A DNA stretch of 64,000 nucleotides from Curtobacterium flaccumfaciens (GCF_013359815.1 NZ_JABMCF010000036.1:310001-374000), one strand, 5' to 3'. Shown: positions 50,163 to 60,285, numbered from the stretch's first letter. The notes: generated from the letters alone by a model not told the origin. Program-made: numbers and translations.

Positions 50163-51088
50163 CCCCGGACCACTTCCTGCCGAACACCCTCGGCCGCCCC
50201 GGGTTCTCGGCCGACCGGGAGCCCGTGCTGCGGGTCCGTCCCGGCACCGGCGAGACCATCGGGTTCGAGACCACCGACGCCGTCTACGCCGAACTCGACC
50301 AGCACCACGACATGGCGCAGCTGCAGGCACCGATCAACCCGGTGACCGGCCCGGTCTTCGTCGAGGGGGCCGAACCCGGCGACACCCTCGTGGTGACCAT
50401 CCACGCCATCGAGCTGACCACGCACGGGTGGTCCGTGTCCCTGCCCGGCTCCGGGGCCCTGCAGCACGTCATGGGCGACCGGGTCTTCGCCCGCCGCTGC
50501 CCGATCTCGGACGGCACGGTGCAGGTGTCCGACCGGCACCGGTTCCCCGTCCGGCCGATGATCGGGTGCATCGGGACGGCCCCGGCCGAGGGCGAGAACT
50601 CGACGATCATGCCGGCCTACCCGGAGGGCGGCAACATGGACGTCACCGAGGCCCGCCCCGGCTCGACGGTGTCCCTGCCCGTCCGGGTCCCCGGTGCGCT
50701 GCTGTCGATCGGCGACATCCACGCGCTCATGGCCGAGGGCGAGTCGTCGTTCGTCGCCATCGAGGCCCAGGGCACCGCGATCGTCTCCGTCGACCTGGTC
50801 AAGGGCGGCCCGGTGCTCCGCGCACCCCGCATCGAGACCGCCGACGACTGGCTGTTCGTCGGCCTCGGCGACCCCGTGCAGGAGAGCATCCGGCGCGGGT
50901 ACGAGGACGCCTTCGCGTTCCTGGTCGACGAGCACGGCTGGACCGCCGAGGACGCCTACGCGGTGCTCAGCGCGGTCGGTGACTCGAAGCTCGGCGGGCC
51001 GACCGGCTCCACCGCCCCGGACCCGTTGCACCCCTTCGCCGCCGTCGGCGCGGTCACCCTGCACCGGGTGCCGAAGGCGGTGCTGTGA
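50159..51088 (+). CDS. Acetamidase/formamidase family protein
   Basis: A 309-residue FmdA/AmdA family amidase. TGPVFVEGAEPGDTLVVTIHAIEL is the family N-terminal segment. RPMIGCIGTAPAEGENSTIMPAYPEGGNMD holds the conserved GxIGxAP and GGNMD motifs, and GDIHALMAEGE the metal-linked Asp/His. It hydrolyses short-chain amides to acid and ammonia. It is coupled to the permease by a four-base overlap and is the last gene before a hairpin. Confidence 0.9.
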   Translation: MTPDHFLPNTLGRPGFSADREPVLRVRPGTGETIGFETTDAVYAELDQHHDMAQLQAPINPVTGPVFVEGAEPGDTLVVTIHAIELTTHGWSVSLPGSGALQHVMGDRVFARRCPISDGTVQVSDRHRFPVRPMIGCIGTAPAEGENSTIMPAYPEGGNMDVTEARPGSTVSLPVRVPGALLSIGDIHALMAEGESSFVAIEAQGTAIVSVDLVKGGPVLRAPRIETADDWLFVGLGDPVQESIRRGYEDAFAFLVDEHGWTAEDAYAVLSAVGDSKLGGPTGSTAPDPLHPFAAVGAVTLHRVPKAVL

Positions 51089-51100
51089 GGGTTCATTGAT

Positions 51101-51138
51101 GCGGGTTCCCGGTACGGCTGTCGTGCCGGGAACCTGCA
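51101..51138 (+). terminator. Terminator hairpin after the amidase
   Basis: GCGGGTTCCCGGTAC pairs, with wobble, with GTGCCGGGAACCTGC across an 8-base loop. Confidence 0.75.
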
Positions 51139-51163
51139 CAGGCGTGTGCACGATGATGGGCGC

Positions 51164-51931
51164 ATGCACGACACCATCCGCTACGTCGCGATCGGCGACA
51201 GCTTCTCGGAGGGCATCGGCGACGCCGGACCCGCTCCGTTCCCCGGCTGGACTGGACGACTCGCGAGCGCGATGGCGGCAGCCTCGGACGCCCACGTCTC
51301 GTACGCGAACCTCGCGGTGCGCGGCCGACTGCTCGCCGGGGTCCTCGACGGTCAACTCGAGGCCGCGCTCGCGCTCGACCCGGCGCCGACCCTCATCACC
51401 TTCTGCGCCGGCGGCAACGACCTGCTGCGCCCGCGCTTCGAGGTGGACGCGCTGATCGGGCAGGTCGAGGCCGCCGCCGGCCGCGTCGAGGCCACCGGGG
51501 CGCGCCTGGCGCTCCTCAGCCCGGCCGACCCGAGCGCCCGCCTGCCCCTCGGTTCCCTGATCAACCGCCGCGGTGACGCCTGGGCCGAGGCGCTCGGCAC
51601 CCTCGCCCGACGCCGCGGTCTGCCGTTCGTCGACGTCTCCCGCGACCCGCACCTGCGCCGTGCGGAGTTCTGGTCGGACGACCGGCTGCACATGAACGCC
51701 ACCGGGCACCAGCGCGTCGCGGACCTGGCGCTGCACGCGGTCCTGGACGGCCCTGCGCCGGTCGAGCCCGCGGACCCCGGTACCGCTCGGACCCGTCTGG
51801 GCGAGGAACTCCGCTACTACCGCGAGTACGTCCTGCCGTGGGTCCAGCGCAGGATCACCCGCACATCGTCGGGCGACGGACGCTCGGCGACCTACCCGAC
51901 GTGGACGCCGGTGCGCGGTCAGGACGCGTAG
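51164..51931 (+). CDS. SGNH/GDSL hydrolase
   Basis: A 255-residue SGNH hydrolase. Block I is AIGDSFSEGIGD (Ser nucleophile), block II has the Gly in NLAVRGRLL, block III is FCAGGNDLL (Asn), and block V is DRLHMNATGHQRVAD (Asp and His). It probably deacylates a carbohydrate, lipid or other ester. There is no signal peptide. It is likely leaderless (GATGAT 6 bases before the ATG). Confidence 0.9.
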   Translation: MHDTIRYVAIGDSFSEGIGDAGPAPFPGWTGRLASAMAAASDAHVSYANLAVRGRLLAGVLDGQLEAALALDPAPTLITFCAGGNDLLRPRFEVDALIGQVEAAAGRVEATGARLALLSPADPSARLPLGSLINRRGDAWAEALGTLARRRGLPFVDVSRDPHLRRAEFWSDDRLHMNATGHQRVADLALHAVLDGPAPVEPADPGTARTRLGEELRYYREYVLPWVQRRITRTSSGDGRSATYPTWTPVRGQDA

Positions 51932-51937
51932 CCAGCG

Positions 51938-52429
51938 TCAGCCCGCGACGTACACGCGGGTGGTGACCCCGCTCAGCGCGTGCGCGAACTCGTCGCCCGT
52001 CGCCACGAAGCCGCCCGCCTCGTACAGCCGCACCGCCCGGTCGTTGTCGCCGAGCACGTGCAGCACGACGCGGGGGTGTCCGCCAGCCCGGGCGTCGTGC
52101 ACCGCCTCGGACAGCAGCGACCGTCCGACCCCGCGAGCCTGCACCCCGGGCCGCACCGCGAGCAACGACAGGTAGGCGGCGTCCGCCGGGTCCGTCGACC
52201 GGCCGGTGCCCGGTGCCGTCACGAGCACGAAGCCGTCGACCGCACCGTCCGGGCCGGGGGCCACCAGCCAGGCGACGTGCTCCGCCGCGAACTTCTGCCG
52301 CGCGCGCTCCCGCACCGCCGGGTCCTCGGCGGCACCGTCACGGGCAGCCACGGCCGCGGCCCACAGGTCGATGCAGGTGTCGGTCTCGTCCGGGGTCGCA
52401 GGACGCACGACCACGGACGACTCGATCAC
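51938..52429 (-). CDS. GNAT family acetyltransferase
   Basis: A 163-residue GNAT. VVRPATPDETDTCIDLWAAAVAARDG is the usual start, AYLSLLAVRPGVQARGVGRSLLSEAVHDARAGG is the acetyl-CoA motif and VLHVLGDNDRAVRLYEAGGFVATG follows. The substrate is unknown. The GTG at 52429 is preceded by TAGGCT at 6 bases; this -10 element lies inside the last codons of the neighbouring monooxygenase gene. Confidence 0.88.
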   Translation of the reverse strand: MIESSVVVRPATPDETDTCIDLWAAAVAARDGAAEDPAVRERARQKFAAEHVAWLVAPGPDGAVDGFVLVTAPGTGRSTDPADAAYLSLLAVRPGVQARGVGRSLLSEAVHDARAGGHPRVVLHVLGDNDRAVRLYEAGGFVATGDEFAHALSGVTTRVYVAG

Positions 52430-52433
52430 CCGA

Positions 52434-53837
52434 TCAGCCTACGACCGCCCGGCTCCCGATCCTGAACGACGCCCCACGGTGCTCGTCGGGCAGCCGGTCC
52501 CCGCGGCCGTGCAGCTTCTGGCGGAGCGACCCCGGCTCGTACTCCTCCGGGTAGGCCCCACGGGCACGGAGCTCCGGGATCACGAACTCGATGACGTCCT
52601 CCCACGTGCCCGGGGTCACCGCGTACGCCAGGTTGAAGCCGTCGACGTCGGTGAGCTCCTGGATCTCCTGCAGCCGGTCGGCGATGGTCGCTCCCCCGCC
52701 GACCGCCACCGGGCCGAGTCCGCCGATCGCCGTCTGCCGTGCCAGGTCACGGATCGTCCACTTCGACCCGTCCTCCCCCGTCGCTGCCGCGATGTTCGCC
52801 GCCGCCGACTGGATCGCGTTCGACTCGACGTCACCGAGGGGCTGGTCCGGGTCCCACTGCGACAGGTCGACGCCCATCCAGCCGGAGTTGAGCACCAGCG
52901 CACCGAGCTCCGACGCGTACGACAGGTAGTCCTCGTACTTCGCCTGGGCCAGCTCGTCGGTGGCGTCCGTGATCACGGTGAGCAGCGTGTAGACGCGGGC
53001 GGCGTACCGGTCGCGACCAGCTGCCTCCAGGGCGTCCCGGACCTTCGCGACGGTCGACGCGAGCTGCTCGACGGTCGGTGCGCCCACGAAGACGGCTTCC
53101 GCGTTCTCCGCGGCGAAGCGGATGCCGCGCGGTGACGCGCCCGCCTGGTAGATGACGGGCGTGCGCTGCACGGACGGTTCGGACAGGTGGATGCCCGGCA
53201 CGTCGAAGTGCGTGCCGTGGTGCTCGATCGGGTGCACCTTCTCCGGGTCCGTGAAGACCCCGGCTTCGCGGTCGGCGACGACGGCGTCGTCCTCCCACGA
53301 GCCCTCCCACAGCTTGTAGAGCACCTCGAGGTACTCGTCCGCCACGTCGTACCGGTCGTCGTGCGACAGCTGGTCGGTCTGGCCCATGTTCCGTGCGGCA
53401 CTCGGCAGGTACCCGGTGACGACGTTCCAGCCGACCCGGCCCTTGGTCAGGTGATCGAGCGTCGACATGCGTCGGGCGAACGGGTACGGGTGCTCGTACG
53501 CGGTGCCGGCCGTGATGCCGAAGCCCAGGTGCTCGGTCACCGACGCCATCGCCGACACGAGCAGGATCGGGTCGTTCACCGGCACCTGCGACCCGGTGCG
53601 GAGCGCGGCCTCGTTCGAGCCGCCGTACACGTCGTAGGTGCCGAGGACGTCGGCGATGAAGATGCCGTCGAACGCCCCGCCCTCGAGCGTCTTCGCCAGG
53701 TCCGTCCAGTAGGTCAGGTCGCGGTAGTCCCGCGATCGGTCGCGGGGGTGCCGCCACAGTCCGGAGGACTGGTGCGCGACGCAGTTCATGTCGAACGCGT
53801 TGAAGCGGATCTGCCGGTGCTCGCTGCTGGTGGTCAC
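52434..53837 (-). CDS. LLM-class FMN-dependent monooxygenase (NtaA/SnaA/DszA type)
   Basis: A 467-residue monooxygenase. IRFNAFDMNCVAHQSSGLWRHPRDRS is the characteristic NtaA/DszA N-terminus, followed by FDGIFIADVLGTYDVYGGS, GRVGWNVVTGYLPSAARN and VIYQAGASPRGIRFAAENAEAVFVG. It oxidises a small compound (chelator, sulfone or alkyl compound) with reduced FMN from a separate reductase, which is not nearby. The GTG at 53837 is chosen because TAGCGT lies 8 bases upstream and it leaves the family start intact. Confidence 0.88.
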   Translation of the reverse strand: MTTSSEHRQIRFNAFDMNCVAHQSSGLWRHPRDRSRDYRDLTYWTDLAKTLEGGAFDGIFIADVLGTYDVYGGSNEAALRTGSQVPVNDPILLVSAMASVTEHLGFGITAGTAYEHPYPFARRMSTLDHLTKGRVGWNVVTGYLPSAARNMGQTDQLSHDDRYDVADEYLEVLYKLWEGSWEDDAVVADREAGVFTDPEKVHPIEHHGTHFDVPGIHLSEPSVQRTPVIYQAGASPRGIRFAAENAEAVFVGAPTVEQLASTVAKVRDALEAAGRDRYAARVYTLLTVITDATDELAQAKYEDYLSYASELGALVLNSGWMGVDLSQWDPDQPLGDVESNAIQSAAANIAAATGEDGSKWTIRDLARQTAIGGLGPVAVGGGATIADRLQEIQELTDVDGFNLAYAVTPGTWEDVIEFVIPELRARGAYPEEYEPGSLRQKLHGRGDRLPDEHRGASFRIGSRAVVG

Positions 53838-53974
53838 GGATCGAGACGCTACGTCGGACACCTGCGACCGTCACGGATCGTGACGAAGCGTGACGGTCGC
53901 CTCCGGCACCGGCCTGGAGGCCCGCCCCGCATCCGTCACGTCACCCGCGGCGGGCGCGTGGCCGGTTCCAGGGC

Positions 53975-54343
53975 TCAGGCGCGGTCGTGGAGCGTGACGT
54001 GGTAGCCGTCGGGGTCGGCGAACGTGAACGTCCGACCGAAGGGACCGTCGATCGGCGCCGAGACGATGCGGTGGCCGTCGGCGACCAGCGCGTCGTGGAT
54101 CGCCTGCACGTCCGTTGCGTGCAGCCAGACCGCGGCGCCGACGCCGGGCTGCGCCACCGCGTCGAGGTCCGTGCCGGGCACCAGGTCGCGCAGGGCGAAG
54201 GCGATCGGCGTGGTCTCGAACACGACGGCGTGGGGCGGGCCGGCCTGCGAGCGGACGAGGCCGAGGTAGCGCTCGTAGAACGCCTGTGAGGCGTCGAGGT
54301 CGCGGGTCTGCAGGGAGATGAAGTCGGGGCCGGTGACGGGCAT
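53975..54343 (-). CDS. VOC (glyoxalase) family protein controlled by MarR
   Basis: A 122-residue VOC protein: VTGPDFISLQTRDLDASQAFYERYLGLVRS, then AAVWLHATDVQAIHDALVADGHRIVSAPIDGPFGRTFTFADPDGYHVTLHD. It may act in aldehyde or antibiotic detoxification; metal ligands are only partly conserved. GAAGGAGCACC precedes its ATG. It is divergent from a MarR gene and shares a region with two identical palindromes. Confidence 0.85.
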   Translation of the reverse strand: MPVTGPDFISLQTRDLDASQAFYERYLGLVRSQAGPPHAVVFETTPIAFALRDLVPGTDLDAVAQPGVGAAVWLHATDVQAIHDALVADGHRIVSAPIDGPFGRTFTFADPDGYHVTLHDRA

Positions 54344-54361
54344 GTGGTGCTCCTTCGGTTC

Positions 54362-54407
54362 GTGTCAGTCTTCTGACACAGCACAAGCTATGTCAGACTA
54401 CTGACAT
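54362..54407. promoter_or_regulatory. Two MarR operator palindromes
   Basis: GTGTCAG-TCTT-CTGACAC (54362-54379) and ATGTCAG-ACTA-CTGACAT (54390-54407) share the core TGTCAG-N4-CTGACA with centres 28 bp apart. They fill the region between the divergent VOC and MarR genes, and the second overlaps the MarR start codon. This fits autoregulation and repression of the VOC gene. Confidence 0.85.
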
Positions 54408-54858
54408 GCGTCAAGACGACACCGGCATCCACCTCGAGACGTCGATCGGCTACCTGCTCAAGGAGACGGCGAGCGCCCTCCGGGCGTCGATGGAAGCCGT
54501 GCTGCGCCCGCTCGGCATGACGGTGACGCACTACTCCTGCCTCGAACTGCTCGCACAGCGCCCCGGCCTGTCGAACTCCGAGCTCGCACGAGGAACCTTC
54601 GTCACCCGGCAGTCGATGAACGTGCTGCTGCAGACCCTGGAGCGGGACGGCTTCGTCACCCGCGCCACCGAGCCGTCGGTCGGCAAGGCGCTCCCCACGC
54701 AGCTGACCGACAGCGGGCGACGGAGCCTGGCGCAGGCGAGTGCGGCGATCCGCGGGGTCGAGCAGCGGATGCTCGCCGATCTGAGCGCCGACCAGCAGAC
54801 CGAGGCACGTCGGATCCTGCGGAGCATGGTGACGTCGCTCCGCAGTCAGGGCGCGTAG
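54406..54858 (+). CDS. MarR family regulator
   Basis: A 150-residue winged-helix regulator. PLGMTVTHYSCLELLAQRPGLSNSELARGTFVTRQSMNVLLQTLERDGFVTRATEPSVGKALPTQLTDSGRRSL is the MarR DNA-binding core. The ATG lies within one of its likely operators, with CAGACT 6 bases before it, so the transcript may be leaderless. It probably releases DNA on binding a toxic small molecule, inducing the VOC protein. Confidence 0.9.
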   Translation: MRQDDTGIHLETSIGYLLKETASALRASMEAVLRPLGMTVTHYSCLELLAQRPGLSNSELARGTFVTRQSMNVLLQTLERDGFVTRATEPSVGKALPTQLTDSGRRSLAQASAAIRGVEQRMLADLSADQQTEARRILRSMVTSLRSQGA

Positions 54859-55415
54859 CGCACCGAAGCGGCGTCCTTCGGTGCGTACCGATCCTCGAAG
54901 TCACGCTCGTTGGGGACCCACACATCTCGCCAGAGCGCATCGTGCCTGCGCCCGAGCGCACGATCACGAGCCGTGCCCCGACACACCGCCGTGTCGAGGT
55001 CGACGTCACACCAGATGCTGACGTCGAGGTGCGGGAGCGCCTCGGGGTGGAAGAGTCCGATCAGGTCGACGATCAGGACGTCCGTCCGCGGCAGCGGCTC
55101 GGCCGGGCCGAGGGCTCGCACCGACCAGTCGAACCGCTGGAACGTGCTCGCACGACCGGCTCGGTGCGGTTCGAGCACCGACGACACCAGACGGGGACGA
55201 TCGACGCCGTCCCAGTCGGCCGACCGCTGATGGGACCGAACGGGGTCGAGGAAGTCGTCGCCGCGGATGCGGACCGCGCCGGGGAGCCCCTCGACGAGGG
55301 TGCGCGTCAGCGTCGACTTGCCGGATCCGCAGTAGCCGGAGACACCGACGACGATCGGTGCACGGGCCGAGGCGCGGCGGGACGCGACAAGGTCGATGAC
55401 GCCGTCGCGGTCCAT
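54846..55415 (-). CDS. P-loop kinase, uridine-kinase-like
   Basis: A 189-residue P-loop NTPase. VVGVSGYCGSGKSTLTRTL is Walker A, RIRGDDFLDP matches the substrate Asp of uridine/pantothenate kinases, and DVLIVDLIGLFHPEALPHLDVSIWCDVDLDTAVCRGTARD is the middle region with the lid. It probably phosphorylates a nucleoside or other small alcohol. TACGCT lies 6 bases before the ATG (leaderless). Its 3' end overlaps that of MarR by 13 bp. Confidence 0.82.
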   Translation of the reverse strand: MDRDGVIDLVASRRASARAPIVVGVSGYCGSGKSTLTRTLVEGLPGAVRIRGDDFLDPVRSHQRSADWDGVDRPRLVSSVLEPHRAGRASTFQRFDWSVRALGPAEPLPRTDVLIVDLIGLFHPEALPHLDVSIWCDVDLDTAVCRGTARDRALGRRHDALWRDVWVPNERDFEDRYAPKDAASVRYAP

Positions 55416-55421
55416 CGGGCA

Positions 55422-55462
55422 AGCGTACGAGGTCGATGACGGTGCACCGGAGTTCGTAGGCT
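55422..55462. promoter_or_regulatory. Divergent leaderless promoters
   Basis: The minus-strand TACGCT (55422-55427) serves the kinase gene and the plus-strand TAGGCT (55457-55462) serves the GNAT gene. Each is exactly 6 bases from its start codon. Confidence 0.65.
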
Positions 55463-55468
55463 GAGCGG

Positions 55469-55924
55469 ATGGACGTCGCACTGCGGGACAGCACCACCGA
55501 GGACCTCGAGTGGCTCGTCGAGCTCCGAGCCGTGGTGCTGCGCGACGACCTGATGCGCCTCGGGGTGTTCGACGAGACGCGCGTCCGACAGCGCCTCCGC
55601 GACGCGTTCCAGCCGCAGCTGACCCGCATCGTCGTGGTCGACGGTCGCGACGTCGGGTCGATCACCGTGCGGGTCGAGGACGACGTCCGCTGGGTAGAAC
55701 ACTTCTACCTCGCGCCCGACGTCCAGGGGCGTGGAGTCGGGTCGACCGTGCTGCGCGCCGTCCTCGACGAGCCCCACGAGGGTCCGACGCGGCTCAACGT
55801 GCTGGTGGGCAGCCCGGCTCGCCGACTCTACGAACGACACGGCTTCGTGCTCGACACCGACGACGGCGTCGACGTGTTCATGACGCTGCGGGCCGCCGAT
55901 CGAGCACCCCACGGAGTGCACTGA
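55469..55924 (+). CDS. GNAT family acetyltransferase
   Basis: A 151-residue GNAT: LRDSTTEDLEWLVELRAVVLRDDLMRLG, RWVEHFYLAPDVQGRGVGSTVLRAVLDE (acetyl-CoA site) and NVLVGSPARRLYERHGFVLD. The substrate is unknown. It is leaderless with TAGGCT before the ATG. Its end overlaps the TetR gene end by 47 bp. Confidence 0.87.
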   Translation: MDVALRDSTTEDLEWLVELRAVVLRDDLMRLGVFDETRVRQRLRDAFQPQLTRIVVVDGRDVGSITVRVEDDVRWVEHFYLAPDVQGRGVGSTVLRAVLDEPHEGPTRLNVLVGSPARRLYERHGFVLDTDDGVDVFMTLRAADRAPHGVH

Positions 55925-56453
55925 GCTGCTCGTCGACCACGTCGGCCATCCGGCGCTCGGACGGTCCGGTGAGCCAGGCCTCGAGGGCCAGGTGGAACAG
56001 CATCACGGTCGTCTCGGCGATGACCGCCGCCTCAGACGGATCGAGCCCGCGGTGGGCGAAGGCCTCGCGCACCGCGTCCGTCAGGTCGGCACGCTTCCGG
56101 GCGTCGCGCTCCCGGAGCGACGACTCGGACAGCACCAGCCGCCGCACCGAGCCGACCTCGGCGTGCCGCCCCTCGAACCGCTCGTCGGCGACGGCGCGGA
56201 GGCCGTGCACGACGATGTCGAGCGGGTCGATCCCGGCCGGTGCACCCTGGATGGCGGCCCGGGCGAGGTCGGGGATCTCGTCACCGGCGAAGATCACCTC
56301 GCGCTTGTCGGCGAAGTACCGGAAGAAGGTGCGGGTCGTCAGGCCGGCCCGTGCGGTGATCTGCGGCACGGTCGTCGCCTGGTAGCCCTGCTCGGCGAAG
56401 AGCTCGAACGCCGCTCGCTCGAGTCGCCCTCGGGCATCCGGAGACCAACGCAT
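55878..56453 (-). CDS. TetR family regulator
   Basis: A 191-residue regulator. The helix-turn-helix is RGRLERAAFELFAEQGYQATTVPQITARAGLTTRTFFRYFADKREVIF. The C-terminal ligand domain is helical. The ATG at 56453 is chosen; an open frame continues upstream only by translating the operators. TACTGT stands 6 bases before it, with ATGACA 17 bases further up, so it has a good leaderless promoter overlapped by operator 1. Confidence 0.92.
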   Translation of the reverse strand: MRWSPDARGRLERAAFELFAEQGYQATTVPQITARAGLTTRTFFRYFADKREVIFAGDEIPDLARAAIQGAPAGIDPLDIVVHGLRAVADERFEGRHAEVGSVRRLVLSESSLRERDARKRADLTDAVREAFAHRGLDPSEAAVIAETTVMLFHLALEAWLTGPSERRMADVVDEQLSALRGVLDRRPAAS

Positions 56454-56471
56454 GGGTCCACAGTAGTGGTG

Positions 56472-56518
56472 ATGACACGTCGTGTCATGATTGACTGGGC
56501 GATGACACGTCGTGTCAT
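56472..56518. promoter_or_regulatory. Two identical TetR operators between divergent genes
   Basis: ATGACACG-T-CGTGTCAT occurs at 56472-56488 and 56502-56518, 30 bp apart, within two identical 20-bp stretches. Operator 1 covers the tetR -35 element (ATGACA, minus strand, 56488-56483). TTGACT at 56491-56496 may be the -35 of the oxidoreductase gene, with operator 2 over its spacer and -10. Confidence 0.88.
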
Positions 56519-56548
56519 GACTCACTTCGAGCAAGAGATCGGGACACC

Positions 56549-57601
56549 ATGTCGCCATCGGGCAACGCAGCACTCTGGACCACGTCGACCGGGCGGTTCG
56601 CCGTCGGGCCCGCCACGGTCCCCCAGCCCGGGCCCGGCGAACTCGTCGTCCGCGCCGAGGCGGTCGCCGTCAACCCGGTCGACGCCGTCGGCGGGCTCTT
56701 CCGGCACCTGGTGTTCCCGAAGCTGCGGTTCCCCGCGGTCCTCGGGTCGGACGTCGCCGGCACGGTCGTCGCGATCGGCCCGGACGTCGAGCGCTTCCGC
56801 GTGGGCGACCGGGTCGTCGGGCACGCCGCGGGGCAGGAACAGCACCGGAACAGTGCTGCCGAAGGCGCCTTCCAGCACCTGGTCCTGCTGCTCGACCGTG
56901 TGACGACCCCGGTTCCGGATGCCCTGCCCGCCGAGCAGGCAGCGGTCCTGCCACTCGCCGTCTCGACCGCCGCGGCAGGGCTCTTCGAGCCGGATCAGCT
57001 CGCGCTGTCGCTCCCGACGGCCGACACGTCCGAGCGCCCCGGGGTCGTCCTGGTGTGGGGCGCGTCCACGAGCGTCGGCGCCAACGCCGTCCAGCTCGCC
57101 CGGGCCGCCGGCTACGCCGTGATCGGCACCGCATCGCCGAAGAACCACGGGTTCGTGCAGGACCTCGGGGCCGAGGCCGTGTTCGACTACCGCGACGACG
57201 GTGCCGCACGCCGCATCCTCGAGGCACTCGCCGACCGGGAGCTCGTCGGCACCCTCGCCTTCGGCCAGGGCTCACTGACCCGGACGCTCCCGATCGTCCG
57301 GGCAGCCACCGGCTCCAGTCGGCTCGCGTCGGCGTACCCGACACCGGTGACGGCGATCCGTGCGCGGCTCGAGCGCCGACACGGGGTCCACGTCACCGCG
57401 ATCTGGGGCGGCCGCCCGACTGAGTCCGAGGTCGGCCCCGCGATCTACCGCGATTTCCTGCCCGAAGCGCTCCGCACCGGGAGGTACCGCGCCACCCCGA
57501 CCGCGTCCGTCGTCGGATCGGGACTCGCCGCGATCCCGGACGCCCTCGCCGAACTCCGCGCCGGTGTCTCCGCCCGGAAGCTCGTCGTCACGCTCCCCTG
57601 A
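56549..57601 (+). CDS. Zinc-type alcohol dehydrogenase-like / quinone oxidoreductase family protein
   Basis: A 350-residue MDR-superfamily reductase. The N-terminal GroES-like domain has LVVRAEAVAVNPVDAVGG and VLGSDVAGTVVAIGPDVERFRVGDRVVGHA. The Rossmann part has VLVWGASTSVGANAVQLARAAGYAVIGTAS. No zinc ligands are seen, so it is a zinc-free NADPH enoyl or quinone reductase (TOXD/Zeta-crystallin-like group). It is probably induced by an electrophilic compound sensed by the divergent TetR protein. Confidence 0.88.
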   Translation: MSPSGNAALWTTSTGRFAVGPATVPQPGPGELVVRAEAVAVNPVDAVGGLFRHLVFPKLRFPAVLGSDVAGTVVAIGPDVERFRVGDRVVGHAAGQEQHRNSAAEGAFQHLVLLLDRVTTPVPDALPAEQAAVLPLAVSTAAAGLFEPDQLALSLPTADTSERPGVVLVWGASTSVGANAVQLARAAGYAVIGTASPKNHGFVQDLGAEAVFDYRDDGAARRILEALADRELVGTLAFGQGSLTRTLPIVRAATGSSRLASAYPTPVTAIRARLERRHGVHVTAIWGGRPTESEVGPAIYRDFLPEALRTGRYRATPTASVVGSGLAAIPDALAELRAGVSARKLVVTLP

Positions 57602-58064
57602 GCGACTTCGCGTACCAGCGGTCGGAGTACGGGTCGTCGTTGAACGGCGCCACCCGGGCGAAGCCGAGCCGTTCGTAGAGCGCACAGGCCTCGGCGAGCT
57701 CAGCGCGGGTGTCCAGCCGCAGCGACGTGATCCCGCGTCCCCGGCAGACGTCCTCGACGTGGCGCAGGAGCGCCGAACCGACGCCTCGGCCGCGGTGCTC
57801 CGGCAGCGTGAACACCTTCGTCAGCTCGCCGACAGCACCCACGAAGCGCACGCCGGCGCAGGCGACAGCGGCTTCCCCTTCACTCGCGACGACGAACACC
57901 CCGGAGTCCCCCTGCAGGTCGTCGTACGGCTCCTCGTCGAGCGCCCGGTCGACCTCGGCCGGCGTCGCCGCCCGCCCGTACCACCGCGACGCGACCTCCG
58001 TCAGGTAGGCCCGCACGATCGCGTCGGCCCGGCCTGCGCCGGGTCGCTTCGTCTCGAAGGTCAT
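57588..58064 (-). CDS. GNAT family acetyltransferase
   Basis: A 158-residue GNAT with GVFVVASEGEAAVACAGVRFVG, GELTKVFTLPEHRGRGVGSALLRHVEDVCRGRG (acetyl-CoA site) and ELAEACALYERLGFARVAPFNDDPYSDRWYAKSL, the latter typical of small-molecule or peptide acetyltransferases. The ATG at 58064 follows AAGGGCGCG; an ATG eight codons upstream is possible. It overlaps the oxidoreductase end by 14 bp. Confidence 0.85.
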   Translation of the reverse strand: MTFETKRPGAGRADAIVRAYLTEVASRWYGRAATPAEVDRALDEEPYDDLQGDSGVFVVASEGEAAVACAGVRFVGAVGELTKVFTLPEHRGRGVGSALLRHVEDVCRGRGITSLRLDTRAELAEACALYERLGFARVAPFNDDPYSDRWYAKSLRGA

Positions 58065-58124
58065 CGCGCCCTTGAACAGGCATACCATTCAAGCCCTCCG
58101 GGGCCTGGTCGGCGACCAGCTGCG

Positions 58125-58165
58125 GACGGGAGGCGCGGGGCGGGCCCGCAACGGGCCTCCCGGTC
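58125..58165 (-). terminator. Hairpin after sufU
   Basis: GACGGGAGGC pairs with GCCTCCCGGTC around a GC-rich middle. The flank GTGGTCGCG resembles that beside the hairpins at 19756 and 30362. Confidence 0.6.
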
Positions 58166-58198
58166 GGTCGGTGGTCGCGATCGCGAGCCGCAGCTGGC

Positions 58199-60072
<1,874 letters not shown>

Positions 60073-60285
60073 CTACTCGTTGCCGATCTTCTTGTCCGCT
60101 GTGTCGCGGGCACCGTCGATCTTGTCGTCGTACTTGCCGCCCGTGGCCTTCTTGACCGCGTCGGCCACACCGCCGAGCACCTTGTCGCTGACGCCCTCGG
60201 CCTTCTCGCTCTGCAGGGCGTCCTGGACCTTGCCGTCCTTCAGGAACTCCTGGGCCTTCTTCGTGATGTCGTCGAACCCCGCCAT
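60073..60285 (-). CDS. MT0933-like (Rv0909-type) antitoxin family protein
   Basis: A 70-residue hydrophilic, helical protein: MAGFDDITKKAQEFLKDGKV, SEKAEGVSDKVLGGVADAVKKATGGKYDDKIDGARDTADKKIG. This repeat-rich pattern matches the MT0933/Rv0909 antitoxin family and also resembles CsbD-like stress proteins. No toxin gene lies beside it, so a stress role is as likely as an antitoxin role. GAGGAGCAGCCG precedes its ATG. Confidence 0.8.
   Translation of the reverse strand: MAGFDDITKKAQEFLKDGKVQDALQSEKAEGVSDKVLGGVADAVKKATGGKYDDKIDGARDTADKKIGNE

Noticed and set aside
56454..56573. An upstream start for the TetR gene
   Set aside because: It would translate the two operator palindromes (HDTTCH repeated), and the promoter elements lie inside it.
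60073..60285. A toxin-antitoxin pair
   Set aside because: Only the antitoxin-like gene is present. Both neighbours are unrelated (sufS and ClC), and no small toxin frame is seen beside it.
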